Positions 1 to 6,790 of a stretch of DNA of 7,880 bases are shown here, piece after piece (position 1 is the stretch's first letter; every line of letters starts with the position of its first letter). The DNA is from Paracoccaceae bacterium (GTDB lineage: Bacteria > Pseudomonadota > Alphaproteobacteria > Rhodobacterales > Rhodobacteraceae), in NCBI GenBank assembly GCA_026709725.1, contig JAPOSK010000180.1, forward strand, positions 1-7,880, given 5' to 3'. The position numbers and the translations under genes were made by a program. The notes under the pieces are model-generated. The model was not told the DNA's origin. It saw only the letters and a program-made list of their open reading frames with translations, and did no database searches.

Positions 1-9
1 TTGATCCCC

Positions 10-2460
10 ATGAACAAGAAAAGCCTCAGCGAACGCGATATCTGCACCAAATTCATCCCCCCGGCTCTGCGCAAGGCCGGGTGGGACGAGATGACGCAGA
101 TCCGCGAGGAGGTCAGCTTCACCCGGGGCCGCATCACCGTGCGCGGCAAGCTGACCAGCCGAGGCAAGGGCAAGCGGGCCGACTATGTCCTCTACTACAA
201 GCCCAATGTCCCCATCGCCCTCGTCGAGGCGAAGGACAACACCCACGCCATCGGAGACGGTATGCAGCAAGGGCTGGACTATGCGGAGACTTTGAAGATT
301 CCCTTCGTGTTTTCCTCCAACGGCGACGGCTTCGTCTTCCACGACCGCACCGGCACGAGCGCCGAGAAGGAAACCACCATCGCCCTCGACGCCTTCCCGT
401 CTCCAGACGATCTGTGGGCGCGCTATCGCGCCTGGAAGGGGCTGACGTCCGAGGCCGAGGCCGTTGTTCTTCAGGAGTACCACGACGACGGCAGTGGCAA
501 GTCCCCGCGCTACTACCAGGTCAATGCCGTCAACGCCGCCATCGAGTCGATCGCCAGGGGCGCGGACCGCATTCTGCTGGTCATGGCAACCGGCACGGGC
601 AAGACCTACACCGCGTTCCAGATCATCTGGCGGTTGTGGAAGGCCGGGCGCAAGAAGCGCATCCTGTTCCTGGCTGATCGCAACGTGCTGGTTGACCAGA
701 CCATGGTCAATGACTTCCGGCCCTTCGGCGCGGCGATGGCCAAGCTGTCGACGAAATCGAAGACCATCGAGCGTGCGGATGGCTCATCCGCGGAACTGAC
801 CATCGCCCTCGATAAAAGGCGCCGCATCGATACCGCCTACGAGGTCTATCTCGGCCTCTACCAGGCGATCACCGGACCGGAGGAGCGCCAGAAGCTCTTT
901 CGGGAATTCTCGACCGGTTTCTTCGATCTCATCGTCATCGACGAGTGCCATCGCGGCAGCGCCGCCGAGGATTCGGCTTGGCGGGAAATTCTGGAATATT
1001 TCTCGTCGGCGACGCAGATCGGTCTGACCGCCACGCCCAGGGAAACCCGCTACGTCTCCAACATCGACTACTTCGGCCCGCCGGTGTACACCTATTCGCT
1101 GAAGCAGGGGATTCGCGACGGATTCCTGGCACCTTACAAGGTCGTCAAGGTCCACATCGATCGGGACGTGGAAGGCTACCGCCCCGAAAAGGGGCAGCTC
1201 GACCGCGCCGGCAACGAGGTCGAGGACCGCATCTACAACATCAGGGACTTCGACCGGGTGCTGGTGCTGGACGAGCGGACCAGGCTCGTGGCCCGGAAGG
1301 TCACGGAATTTCTTAAGGAGAGCGGGAACCGATTCCAGAAGGCGATCGTCTTCTGCGTCGACCAGGAGCATGCCGGCCGTATGCGTCAGGCGCTCATCAA
1401 CGAGAACGCGGACCTGGCGGACGGGAACCACCGCTACGTCATGCGCATCACCGGCAACGATTCGCAAGGACAGGCGGAGCTCGACAACTTCATCGACCCG
1501 GAATCGCACTACCCCGTGTTGGTCACCACGTCGCGGCTGCTGTCGACCGGCGTCGACGTGCAGACCTGCCGGCTCATCGTGCTCGATCGGGAGGTCGGCT
1601 CCATGACCGAGTTCAAGCAGATCGTCGGACGCGGGACCCGGGTGCACGAGGACACCGGCAAGTTCTACTTCACGCTGATCGACTTTCGCGGTGCGACCAG
1701 CCACTTCGCGGATCCTGACTTCGACGGGGAACCCGAGCAGATCTACGAGCCGGGCGAAGACGACCCCATGATCCCGCCGGCGGACGACGCGGACGACCGC
1801 GACATTGTCGAAGAAGAACCGGGAGAGTACGAGGACGATGGAACGATCCTGGACCACTGGCCCGACTCTGACACGCCGAGCATGGGAGGCGGTGTGCGGA
1901 AGATCTACGTGGACGGCGTATCCGCGAACGTCGTCGCCGAACGCGTGGAATACCTGGATGAAAGCGGCAAGCTCGTTACCGAGTCTTTGCGCGACTTCAC
2001 GAAGAAGGCGCTGCGGAAGCGCTTTGCCAGTCTCGACGACTTCCTGAAACGCTGGAACGCCGCCGAGCGTAAGCAAGCCATCCTCGACGAACTGGACGCG
2101 GAAGGTCTGCCGCTTGATCTGGTGGTCTCCGAATTGAACCGGGATCTCGACCCGTTCGATCTCATCTGTCATGTCGCCTTCGGCGCCAAGCCACTGACCC
2201 GGCGCGAACGTGCCGACAATGTGAGGAAGCGAAACGTGTTCGCCCGCTACGGGGATCAGGCCCGCGCCGTGCTCGACGCCTTGCTGGCCAAGTACGCCGA
2301 CGAAGGCGTCCTCAACCTTGACGACGCCACCGTGTTGCGCATCCCGCCCTTCAATGATTTCGGCACGCCCGTCGAGTTGATCAGGGCATTCGGCGGCAAA
2401 GATGCCTTCGTGGCCGCTGTCCACGACCTTCAATCCGCGCTCTATCGGGAGGTTGCCTGA
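10..2460 (+). CDS. hsdR: Type I restriction enzyme R subunit (HsdR), endonuclease and DNA-translocating helicase
   Basis: This is the motor and nuclease subunit of a type I restriction enzyme; with two HsdM and one HsdS it translocates unmethylated DNA using ATP and cuts at a distance. Residue numbers count from the TTG at base 1. The N-terminal PD-(D/E)XK nuclease shows D61, E76-A-K78 and a QxxxY motif at 90-94. The SF2 helicase motifs follow: Walker A ATGTGKT at 196-202, motif Ia FLADRNVLVDQ at 223-233, DECH at 314-317, GLTATP at 341-346, and motif VI QIVGRGTRV at 540-548. The length (~816 aa) is normal for the EcoAI/EcoEI-like group, and no frameshift is seen. I prefer the ATG at base 10 over the TTG at base 1 because MNKKSLSERDICTKF is the usual N-terminus as I remember it; the upstream ribosome site lies outside the window. 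hsdM follows 3 bp after the stop. Without a working HsdM this subunit should have no partner complex. Confidence 0.95.
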   Translation: MNKKSLSERDICTKFIPPALRKAGWDEMTQIREEVSFTRGRITVRGKLTSRGKGKRADYVLYYKPNVPIALVEAKDNTHAIGDGMQQGLDYAETLKIPFVFSSNGDGFVFHDRTGTSAEKETTIALDAFPSPDDLWARYRAWKGLTSEAEAVVLQEYHDDGSGKSPRYYQVNAVNAAIESIARGADRILLVMATGTGKTYTAFQIIWRLWKAGRKKRILFLADRNVLVDQTMVNDFRPFGAAMAKLSTKSKTIERADGSSAELTIALDKRRRIDTAYEVYLGLYQAITGPEERQKLFREFSTGFFDLIVIDECHRGSAAEDSAWREILEYFSSATQIGLTATPRETRYVSNIDYFGPPVYTYSLKQGIRDGFLAPYKVVKVHIDRDVEGYRPEKGQLDRAGNEVEDRIYNIRDFDRVLVLDERTRLVARKVTEFLKESGNRFQKAIVFCVDQEHAGRMRQALINENADLADGNHRYVMRITGNDSQGQAELDNFIDPESHYPVLVTTSRLLSTGVDVQTCRLIVLDREVGSMTEFKQIVGRGTRVHEDTGKFYFTLIDFRGATSHFADPDFDGEPEQIYEPGEDDPMIPPADDADDRDIVEEEPGEYEDDGTILDHWPDSDTPSMGGGVRKIYVDGVSANVVAERVEYLDESGKLVTESLRDFTKKALRKRFASLDDFLKRWNAAERKQAILDELDAEGLPLDLVVSELNRDLDPFDLICHVAFGAKPLTRRERADNVRKRNVFARYGDQARAVLDALLAKYADEGVLNLDDATVLRIPPFNDFGTPVELIRAFGGKDAFVAAVHDLQSALYREVA
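2447..2452 (+). promoter_or_regulatory. Ribosome binding site of hsdM
   Basis: GGGAGG lies inside the last codons of hsdR, 11 bases before the hsdM ATG at 2464. Translation of hsdM is therefore probably coupled to hsdR. The site supports the choice of 2464 as the start. Confidence 0.6.
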
Positions 2461-2463
2461 CCC

Positions 2464-3465
2464 ATGTCTGTCCGTACGCTCGTCAAGTCCATTCAGAACA
2501 TCATGCGCAAGGACACTGGCGTCGACGGCGACGCCCAGCGCATCAGCCAGCTCTGCTGGATGTTCTTCCTCAAGATCGTCGACGACCAGGATCAGGAGCT
2601 GGAGCTGATGCAGCCGGAGTATCAGTCGCCGATCCCCGAGCGGTTCCAGTGGCGCGCCTGGGCGGCCGATCCGGAGGGCATCACCGGCGAGGCGCTGCTC
2701 GCCTTCGTCGACGACGAGCTGTTTCCGACCCTGAAGAATCTCGCCCCATCCGGTCAAACCAGCGACCGCCGTCGCGTGGTGCGCGACGTGTTCGAAGATG
2801 CCTACAACTACATGAAGTCCGGCCAGTTGATGCGCCAGGTGGTCAACAAGATCAACGACATCGACTTCAACAACCTGACCGAGCGCCAGCATTTCGGTGA
2901 CATATACGAGCAGATCCTCAACGACCTCCAGTCCGCCGGCAACGCCGGCGAGTACTACACCCCGCGCGCCGTTACCGCCTTCATGGTGGACCGCATCGAC
3001 CCCCGTCCGGGCGAGACCCTGTTCGACCCCGCCTGCGGCACTGGTGGTTTCCTGACCTGTGCGCTGCGCCACATGCGCAAGTGCTACGTCAAGCGGCCCG
3101 GGGACGAGAAGAAAATGCAGGCGGCGCTTCGCGCCGTGGAGAAGAAGCAACTTCCGCACATGCTCTGCGTCACCAACATGCTTCTGCACAGCATCGACGA
3201 TCCGAGCTTTGTCCGCCACGACAATACGCTCGCGCGTCCCTATATCGGCTGGGGACCGAAGGACCGGGTCGATATCGTCCTCACCAACCCGCCCTTCGGC
3301 GGCAGGGAGGAGGACGGTATCGAGAGTAACTTCCCGCAGCACTTCCGCACGCGGGAGACCGCAGACCTGTTCCTCTTCGGTTGGAGCATTTGCAAGGGTG
3401 TATCGACTGGTGGGGTGGGGAGAGCCGTGAGGGACGCAAGGAGACGGAACGAGCTTGGAAGGTGA
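2464..3465 (+). pseudogene. hsdM: Type I methyltransferase M subunit (HsdM), N-terminal part of a broken gene
   Basis: HsdM is the adenine-N6 methyltransferase subunit, which binds S-adenosylmethionine and, with HsdS, protects host DNA. The opening is the usual HsdM helical domain (MSVRTLVKSIQ, then DGDAQRISQLCWMFFLKIVD). AGEYYTPRAV follows at 161-170, the SAM-binding motif DPACGTGGF at 188-196, and the catalytic motif NPPF at 275-278. After ETADLFLF (298-305) homology stops abruptly; the last 28 residues are an out-of-frame tail rich in R and G, ending at 3465. Intact relatives are about 490-510 aa, and this reading frame is 333. The proper HsdM C-terminus lies just downstream in another frame (next entry), so an internal deletion that also shifts the frame is the simplest explanation. 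The lost segment holds the later fold of the methyltransferase domain, so activity is very unlikely. A sequencing slip alone cannot explain it, because about 100 codons are absent. Confidence 0.88.
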
Positions 3466-3641
3466 CGGCGGAGGAAGTGAAGGTTCGTGGGTACAACCTT
3501 GATGTCAAGAATCCGCATACGCAAGACGATAACAGCGAAGATCCGGAGGAGGTGCTTGATAAATTAATGGCTGCAGAATCTGAAGCGATCGTGTTGAGGG
3601 AGCAGTTAAAAGTTGCGCTTGCGGAGGCGCTGGCGCGATGA
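3378..3641 (+). pseudogene. hsdM: HsdM C-terminal fragment, detached and out of frame
   Basis: In the frame that is +2 relative to the N-terminal part, the sequence reads LEHLQGCIDWWGGESR, then KETERAWKVTAEEVKVRGYN, LDVKNPHTQDD and a final amphipathic helix ending LKVALAEALAR. This is the recognisable C-terminal region of HsdM: the AWKV...YNLDxKNPH signature followed by the HsdS-contacting helices. The stop codon overlaps the hsdS start (ATGA, 3638-3641), as is normal for an intact hsdM-hsdS junction, so the right end of the gene is original. No credible start codon or ribosome site precedes the fragment, and it is probably untranslated. The join with the N-terminal part lies near 3377-3381. 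Confidence 0.85.
3623..3627 (+). promoter_or_regulatory. Ribosome binding site of hsdS
   Basis: GGAGG lies 10 bases before the hsdS ATG at 3638, inside the end of the old hsdM frame. In an intact operon hsdS would be coupled to hsdM. Here the ribosome reading the broken hsdM stops at 3465, about 170 bases upstream, so hsdS must rely on this site alone. Confidence 0.55.
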
Positions 3642-4486
3642 AATCCAATCAATTGCTCTTACTTTTCGACATGATTGCCGATGCGCCCGAAGCAATTCCC
3701 CGTTTGCGCCAATTCGTGTTGGATCTCGCCGTAAGGGGAAAATTGGTGGAGCAGAATCCGGATGAAGAGCCTGCATCGACACTTCTGAAGCGGGTTATGA
3801 TAGAGAAAGCTCGATTCGTGAAATCTGGAACGATTAGAAAGCCACGGTACTTCGGCGAAGACGAAGATCTATCCCAGCCTTTTGAAATCCCTGATTGTTG
3901 GCGCTGGGTTCGACTCGATCGCGTCGGTGCGATCATCGGAGGAGGCACCCCGTCTGCTAGCGATCCACACAATTTCACTGATTCCGGGACAGGTGTTCCA
4001 TGGCTGACGCCCGCCGATCTGGGTGGCTTTCTAGGGACGTTCATTTCCCGTGGTGCACGAGATCTTTCTGAAAAAGGACTTAAGATCTCTTCGGCAACTT
4101 TGATGCCAACCGGGACAGTACTTTTTACAAGTAGGGCGCCGATCGGTTACGTCGCTATAGCCGCAAACTCCATCTCTACCAATCAAGGTTTTAAGTCCAT
4201 AGTACCCTACATTTCTGATTGTTCGAGATTTATAGCCATTACCATGAAGGCTTTCGCTCCTCAAATAGATGCGAACGCATCAGGAACTACGTTCAAGGAA
4301 GTCTCCGGAAAAATTGTTGCAGGAATACCGTTTCCTCTGCCTCCTCTCGCAGAACAGCATCGAATTGTCGCCAAGGTCGATGAATTGATGGCGCTCTGCG
4401 ATCGGTTGGAGGAATGTCTATCCACTGTCATCTACATGCGCCGTCACTTTCTCGACGTCGTTCTTCGCAACGCCTTAGAGCAATAG
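3638..4486 (+). CDS. hsdS: Type I specificity subunit (HsdS), half-size with a single target-recognition domain
   Basis: HsdS sets the DNA target of the type I complex. The N-terminal conserved helix (IPRLRQFVLDLAVRGKLVEQ, 20-39) leads into one target-recognition domain, about residues 86-225, with family signatures WRWVRLDRVG, GGGTPS, VPWLTPADL, VLFTSRAPIGYVAIA and TNQGFKS. The conserved GTTFKEVSG...IPFPLPPLAEQHRIV segment and the helix VAKVDELMALCDRLE (246-258) follow, and the protein ends MRRHFLDVVLRNALEQ, which resembles the terminal end of full-length HsdS. The usual length is 400-600 aa with two recognition domains; this one is 282 aa with one. Half-size HsdS proteins are known to work as dimers on palindromic-type bipartite sites, but an internal loss of one domain is equally possible. 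GC is near 50%, lower than hsdR, in line with exchange of recognition domains. Without HsdM it has no obvious job, though it could serve another HsdM in the cell. Confidence 0.9.
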   Translation: MKSNQLLLLFDMIADAPEAIPRLRQFVLDLAVRGKLVEQNPDEEPASTLLKRVMIEKARFVKSGTIRKPRYFGEDEDLSQPFEIPDCWRWVRLDRVGAIIGGGTPSASDPHNFTDSGTGVPWLTPADLGGFLGTFISRGARDLSEKGLKISSATLMPTGTVLFTSRAPIGYVAIAANSISTNQGFKSIVPYISDCSRFIAITMKAFAPQIDANASGTTFKEVSGKIVAGIPFPLPPLAEQHRIVAKVDELMALCDRLEECLSTVIYMRRHFLDVVLRNALEQ

Positions 4487-4492
4487 AATAGA

Positions 4493-4509
4493 GACTCAAA
4501 TGCTACGCT
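4493..4509 (+). repeat. Left arm of an imperfect inverted repeat flanking the ATPase-nuclease gene
   Basis: GACTCAAATGCTACGCT here matches 14 of 17 bases of the reverse complement of 6675-6691 (GTCTCAAATTCTACTCT), with CTCAAAT and CTAC identical. The arms lie just outside the AT-rich gene on both sides. They could be traces of the ends of an inserted piece, or chance. Confidence 0.25.
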
Positions 4510-4540
4510 CCGGTCATATACCGATTTAGAGAAAGGAACA

Positions 4541-4544
4541 GGAG
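4541..4544 (+). promoter_or_regulatory. Ribosome binding site of the ATPase-nuclease gene
   Basis: GGAG in an A/G-rich run lies 9 bases before the ATG at 4554. It fixes the start of the downstream gene, whose N-terminus then begins directly with the conserved LGDVRAEEDAE segment. Confidence 0.6.
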
Positions 4545-4553
4545 AGTGGAAAG

Positions 4554-6656
4554 ATGACAATTCGCTTAGGTGACGTGAGAGCAGAAGAAGACGCGGAGAT
4601 GCTAAAACAAGCATTTGTAGAGACTGACGATTACCGGACACTTATAGAGAGAAATGAGCGATGCATAGTAGTTGGAAGACGAGGAACAGGTAAAAGTGCG
4701 CTTGCACTGAAATTGGCAGAAAGACAAGAGGAGGAACAGAATGCAATTTTAATTACAATAGCAGGAGATGAAGAAGAAAACATTGGGATTGAAGAGAAAA
4801 TACAGAAATTTGGAAATAGCTATGGTAGGCAAAAAGCGGCAGCAAAATTGGTTTGGCTTTATGCTATATGGATGGAGATCTTGCAACAAGTACGAGATCG
4901 AGGAAATGACGGTCGGAAAGGGCGAAAAATGCGGAAGGAGCGAGTGAGCAAATGGGTGCAAGGAAGAAAAAGTATAGGAAAAAGAGTTTGGGAGGTTTTA
5001 CGGGAAGAAACAGAAAGGCAAAAAATAGCAGAAATAGGAGAGTTGGATCGACAACTCGATATACGAAAGATTGGAGAGGAAGTAGGAGAAATTCTTGAGA
5101 ATGAAAATAGAACGGTATACATAATAGTGGATAGATTGGATGAGGGATGGGAAGTATCAGAGAGCGGAATTGCGGCTGTAAATGGGTTGGTTCAAGGAAT
5201 AATCGAAACAAGAGTGCGAATTAAGAGAGTGGTGCCAATCGTATTTATCCGAGATAATATGTATCGTGGAATACAAGAAATGGATCCAGATTTCTGCAGA
5301 AACATAGAGGGACAGGTTCTTAGACTATACTGGAGCAATCAAAAGCTGTGGGAGGTAATCGTGGAAAGATTGCGAATAGCCAAGAGTGGTAGGCAAGAGG
5401 CTACGGAAAAAATCTGGAATCAATGCGTTGAAGAAGAATTGATGGGGCGAGAAGGATTTACCAAATATCTAAAAAGAACCCTCTACAGACCAAGGGACAT
5501 TCTGGGTTTGATCCAAGCAACACTGGAAATGGCGGAGAAAAGTGGAAGATCAAAAATAAACCTAAAATATATACAACTATCTGCGAAAGAAATTTCTAAT
5601 AATAGATTATTAGATTTATTTAAAGAATACACAGCAATGTTACCGTTATTGCCAACATATACGGAAGTGTGGCGCAATAGTAATGTGCAAAGAAAAGCGG
5701 AAATAATTAAGGAGGAAATTCAAGATCGATTAGATAAAACAACAGCAACCAGCCAGGAAAGACAAGAGTGGTTGGTGCTCAAGGAGGATACATCGTCAGC
5801 GTTAAAGCAACAATATGGTGTGGGGCTAGTTGGTATTCAAGATCGTCGGACAGGCGCTTACAGTTTTTGTCAAGATGGCAGACCACGGATGGAAGAAATC
5901 CGTGATGACGACAAAATTATGCTACATCCAGCATACTGGCATGGTCTGAATGCAAATGGTACGGAACTTGAGGTAGGGACAAGTCAGGATATATACGACG
6001 AGTACGAGATAGAACGACAAAGCGATGCTCCAGTATTACGGCAGCGTATGCTACGCGAGCGTCGGAACGCGCTAACGGAAATCGTGATTGGCGTAGATGG
6101 TGCAGCAAATTTGGAAGAGTGGTGTGTGGAGGTAATTCAAATATGTTTTGCGAAAAGCTTGAGAAATGTAGAGCGACAGCCGGTGTCTACTGGAACAAAC
6201 AGACCTGATATCGTTGCTAGAAATCTAGGAATATCAGAGTTCTGGGGGAGGGTGCTTAATGACTATCACAGCAGGCAGGTGGTGTTTGAAGTGAAAAATA
6301 AAGACGATTTTGATAGCAACGATATTCGACAGCTTGCGGCTTACCTCACAAATGGAGCGGGTAGCATAGGTTTCCTGGTTACCCGAGGTGGAACGGAAAA
6401 TCTCGAACGCGGTGCGGAGCTTGACCAGATCCGTGACGCTTGGACTAACGAGAGAAAGCTCATACTCAAAATTCCGTGTGCATTATTGAGTAAATTACTA
6501 GGACGGTTGGAACAGACGAGTCGACACGACAAGGTAGATAACTTTCTTAACAGTTTACTGGATAGATATGAACGATGTTATATCAAAGGTCAACTTCCTG
6601 CAGGTAGAAAAATGACTTGCGCACGAAAGTCGAATCGAAAAAGAAAGAGATTCTGA
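4554..6656 (+). CDS. P-loop ATPase (Sll1717-like) with C-terminal PD-(D/E)XK-type nuclease domain, putative defence effector
   Basis: Seen: 700 aa. LGDVRAEEDAEMLKQAFVET (5-24) is followed by Walker A GRRGTGKSA (41-49). Then comes a long, very basic stretch (about 112-165), Walker B VYIIVDRLDEGW (188-199; D193, D196, E197), FIRDN (231-235), which could serve as sensor 1, and YRPRD (311-315). A helical linker and a probable winged-helix-like piece ending MLHPAYWHGLNA (456-467) follow. The C-terminal domain has RPDIVAR (D552), FEVKN (E579, K581) and IRQLAAYL (Q593), the D...ExK...Q layout of restriction-type nucleases; the tail is KSNRKRKRF. The N-terminal half matches my memory of the Sll1717-type P-loop ATPases. 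Inferred: an ATP-gated nuclease, probably cytosolic and anti-phage. It starts 67 bp after hsdS on the same strand, with no terminator visible between, so it may be cotranscribed. AT-rich and purine-rich coding suggests transfer. No exact named system is recognised. I am sure of the ATPase, fairly sure of the nuclease fold, and unsure of the role. Confidence 0.85.
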   Translation: MTIRLGDVRAEEDAEMLKQAFVETDDYRTLIERNERCIVVGRRGTGKSALALKLAERQEEEQNAILITIAGDEEENIGIEEKIQKFGNSYGRQKAAAKLVWLYAIWMEILQQVRDRGNDGRKGRKMRKERVSKWVQGRKSIGKRVWEVLREETERQKIAEIGELDRQLDIRKIGEEVGEILENENRTVYIIVDRLDEGWEVSESGIAAVNGLVQGIIETRVRIKRVVPIVFIRDNMYRGIQEMDPDFCRNIEGQVLRLYWSNQKLWEVIVERLRIAKSGRQEATEKIWNQCVEEELMGREGFTKYLKRTLYRPRDILGLIQATLEMAEKSGRSKINLKYIQLSAKEISNNRLLDLFKEYTAMLPLLPTYTEVWRNSNVQRKAEIIKEEIQDRLDKTTATSQERQEWLVLKEDTSSALKQQYGVGLVGIQDRRTGAYSFCQDGRPRMEEIRDDDKIMLHPAYWHGLNANGTELEVGTSQDIYDEYEIERQSDAPVLRQRMLRERRNALTEIVIGVDGAANLEEWCVEVIQICFAKSLRNVERQPVSTGTNRPDIVARNLGISEFWGRVLNDYHSRQVVFEVKNKDDFDSNDIRQLAAYLTNGAGSIGFLVTRGGTENLERGAELDQIRDAWTNERKLILKIPCALLSKLLGRLEQTSRHDKVDNFLNSLLDRYERCYIKGQLPAGRKMTCARKSNRKRKRF

Positions 6657-6670
6657 ATTGCCCGTGACTC

Positions 6671-6790
6671 CTAAAGAGTAGAATTTGAGACAGTTTCGCA
6701 GACACGTTGCCACCAGAACGGCCAAACGTTGTGGATAGAGCCCAACTGGGTAAAGGCATTTAATTCATTCTCCGCGAGCTCTCTTGATTG
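6671..6790 (-). pseudogene. Remnant resembling the C-terminus of a SecB-like chaperone
   Basis: On the minus strand, in a frame different from mqsA and running past its stop, the reading is ELAENELNAFTQLGSIHN, then VWPFWWQRVCETVSNSTL and a stop at 6671-6673. The segment HNVWPFWWQRVCETV lines up with the region of SecB that reads LFPYARECIADLV in E. coli. It fits even better the N-V/A-W-P-Y/F-W-R-E form that I associate with SecB-like chaperones of toxin-antitoxin-chaperone modules. SecB is 150-170 aa, but only about 35 residues remain, with no N-terminal part and no start codon. In TAC loci the chaperone gene lies directly after the antitoxin, exactly where this piece sits. The match is short and made by eye, so chance cannot be excluded. 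The first ~8 codons overlap the end of mqsA. Confidence 0.4.
6675..6691 (-). repeat. Right arm of the imperfect inverted repeat flanking the ATPase-nuclease gene
   Basis: This is the partner of the arm at 4493-4509, with 3 mismatches in 17. It begins 19 bases after the stop codon of the ATPase-nuclease gene and overlaps the 3' end of the SecB-like remnant on the minus strand. No target duplication was found beside either arm. Confidence 0.25.

Noticed and set aside
784..3342. 852-residue open frame on the minus strand
   Set aside because: It lies antisense to hsdR and hsdM, whose motifs are unmistakable. Long antisense frames are common in GC-rich genes, and it crosses two genes without showing any known domain.
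3381..3641. Fragment after the hsdM break as a separate small gene
   Set aside because: Its sequence is the known HsdM C-terminus, there is no start codon with a ribosome site, and its stop overlaps hsdS as an intact hsdM would. It is debris of hsdM rather than a new gene.
4864..5211. Leu/Phe/Pro-rich minus-strand frames that look like membrane proteins
   Set aside because: They are the mirror image of the purine-rich coding of the ATPase gene: GAA, AGA and GGA codons read backwards give Phe, Ser and Pro. No start signals support them.
6667..6679. Small hairpin ACTC-CTAAA-GAGT after the ATPase-nuclease gene as a terminator
   Set aside because: The stem has only 4 pairs and no T-run follows on either strand, so it is not convincing as an intrinsic terminator.
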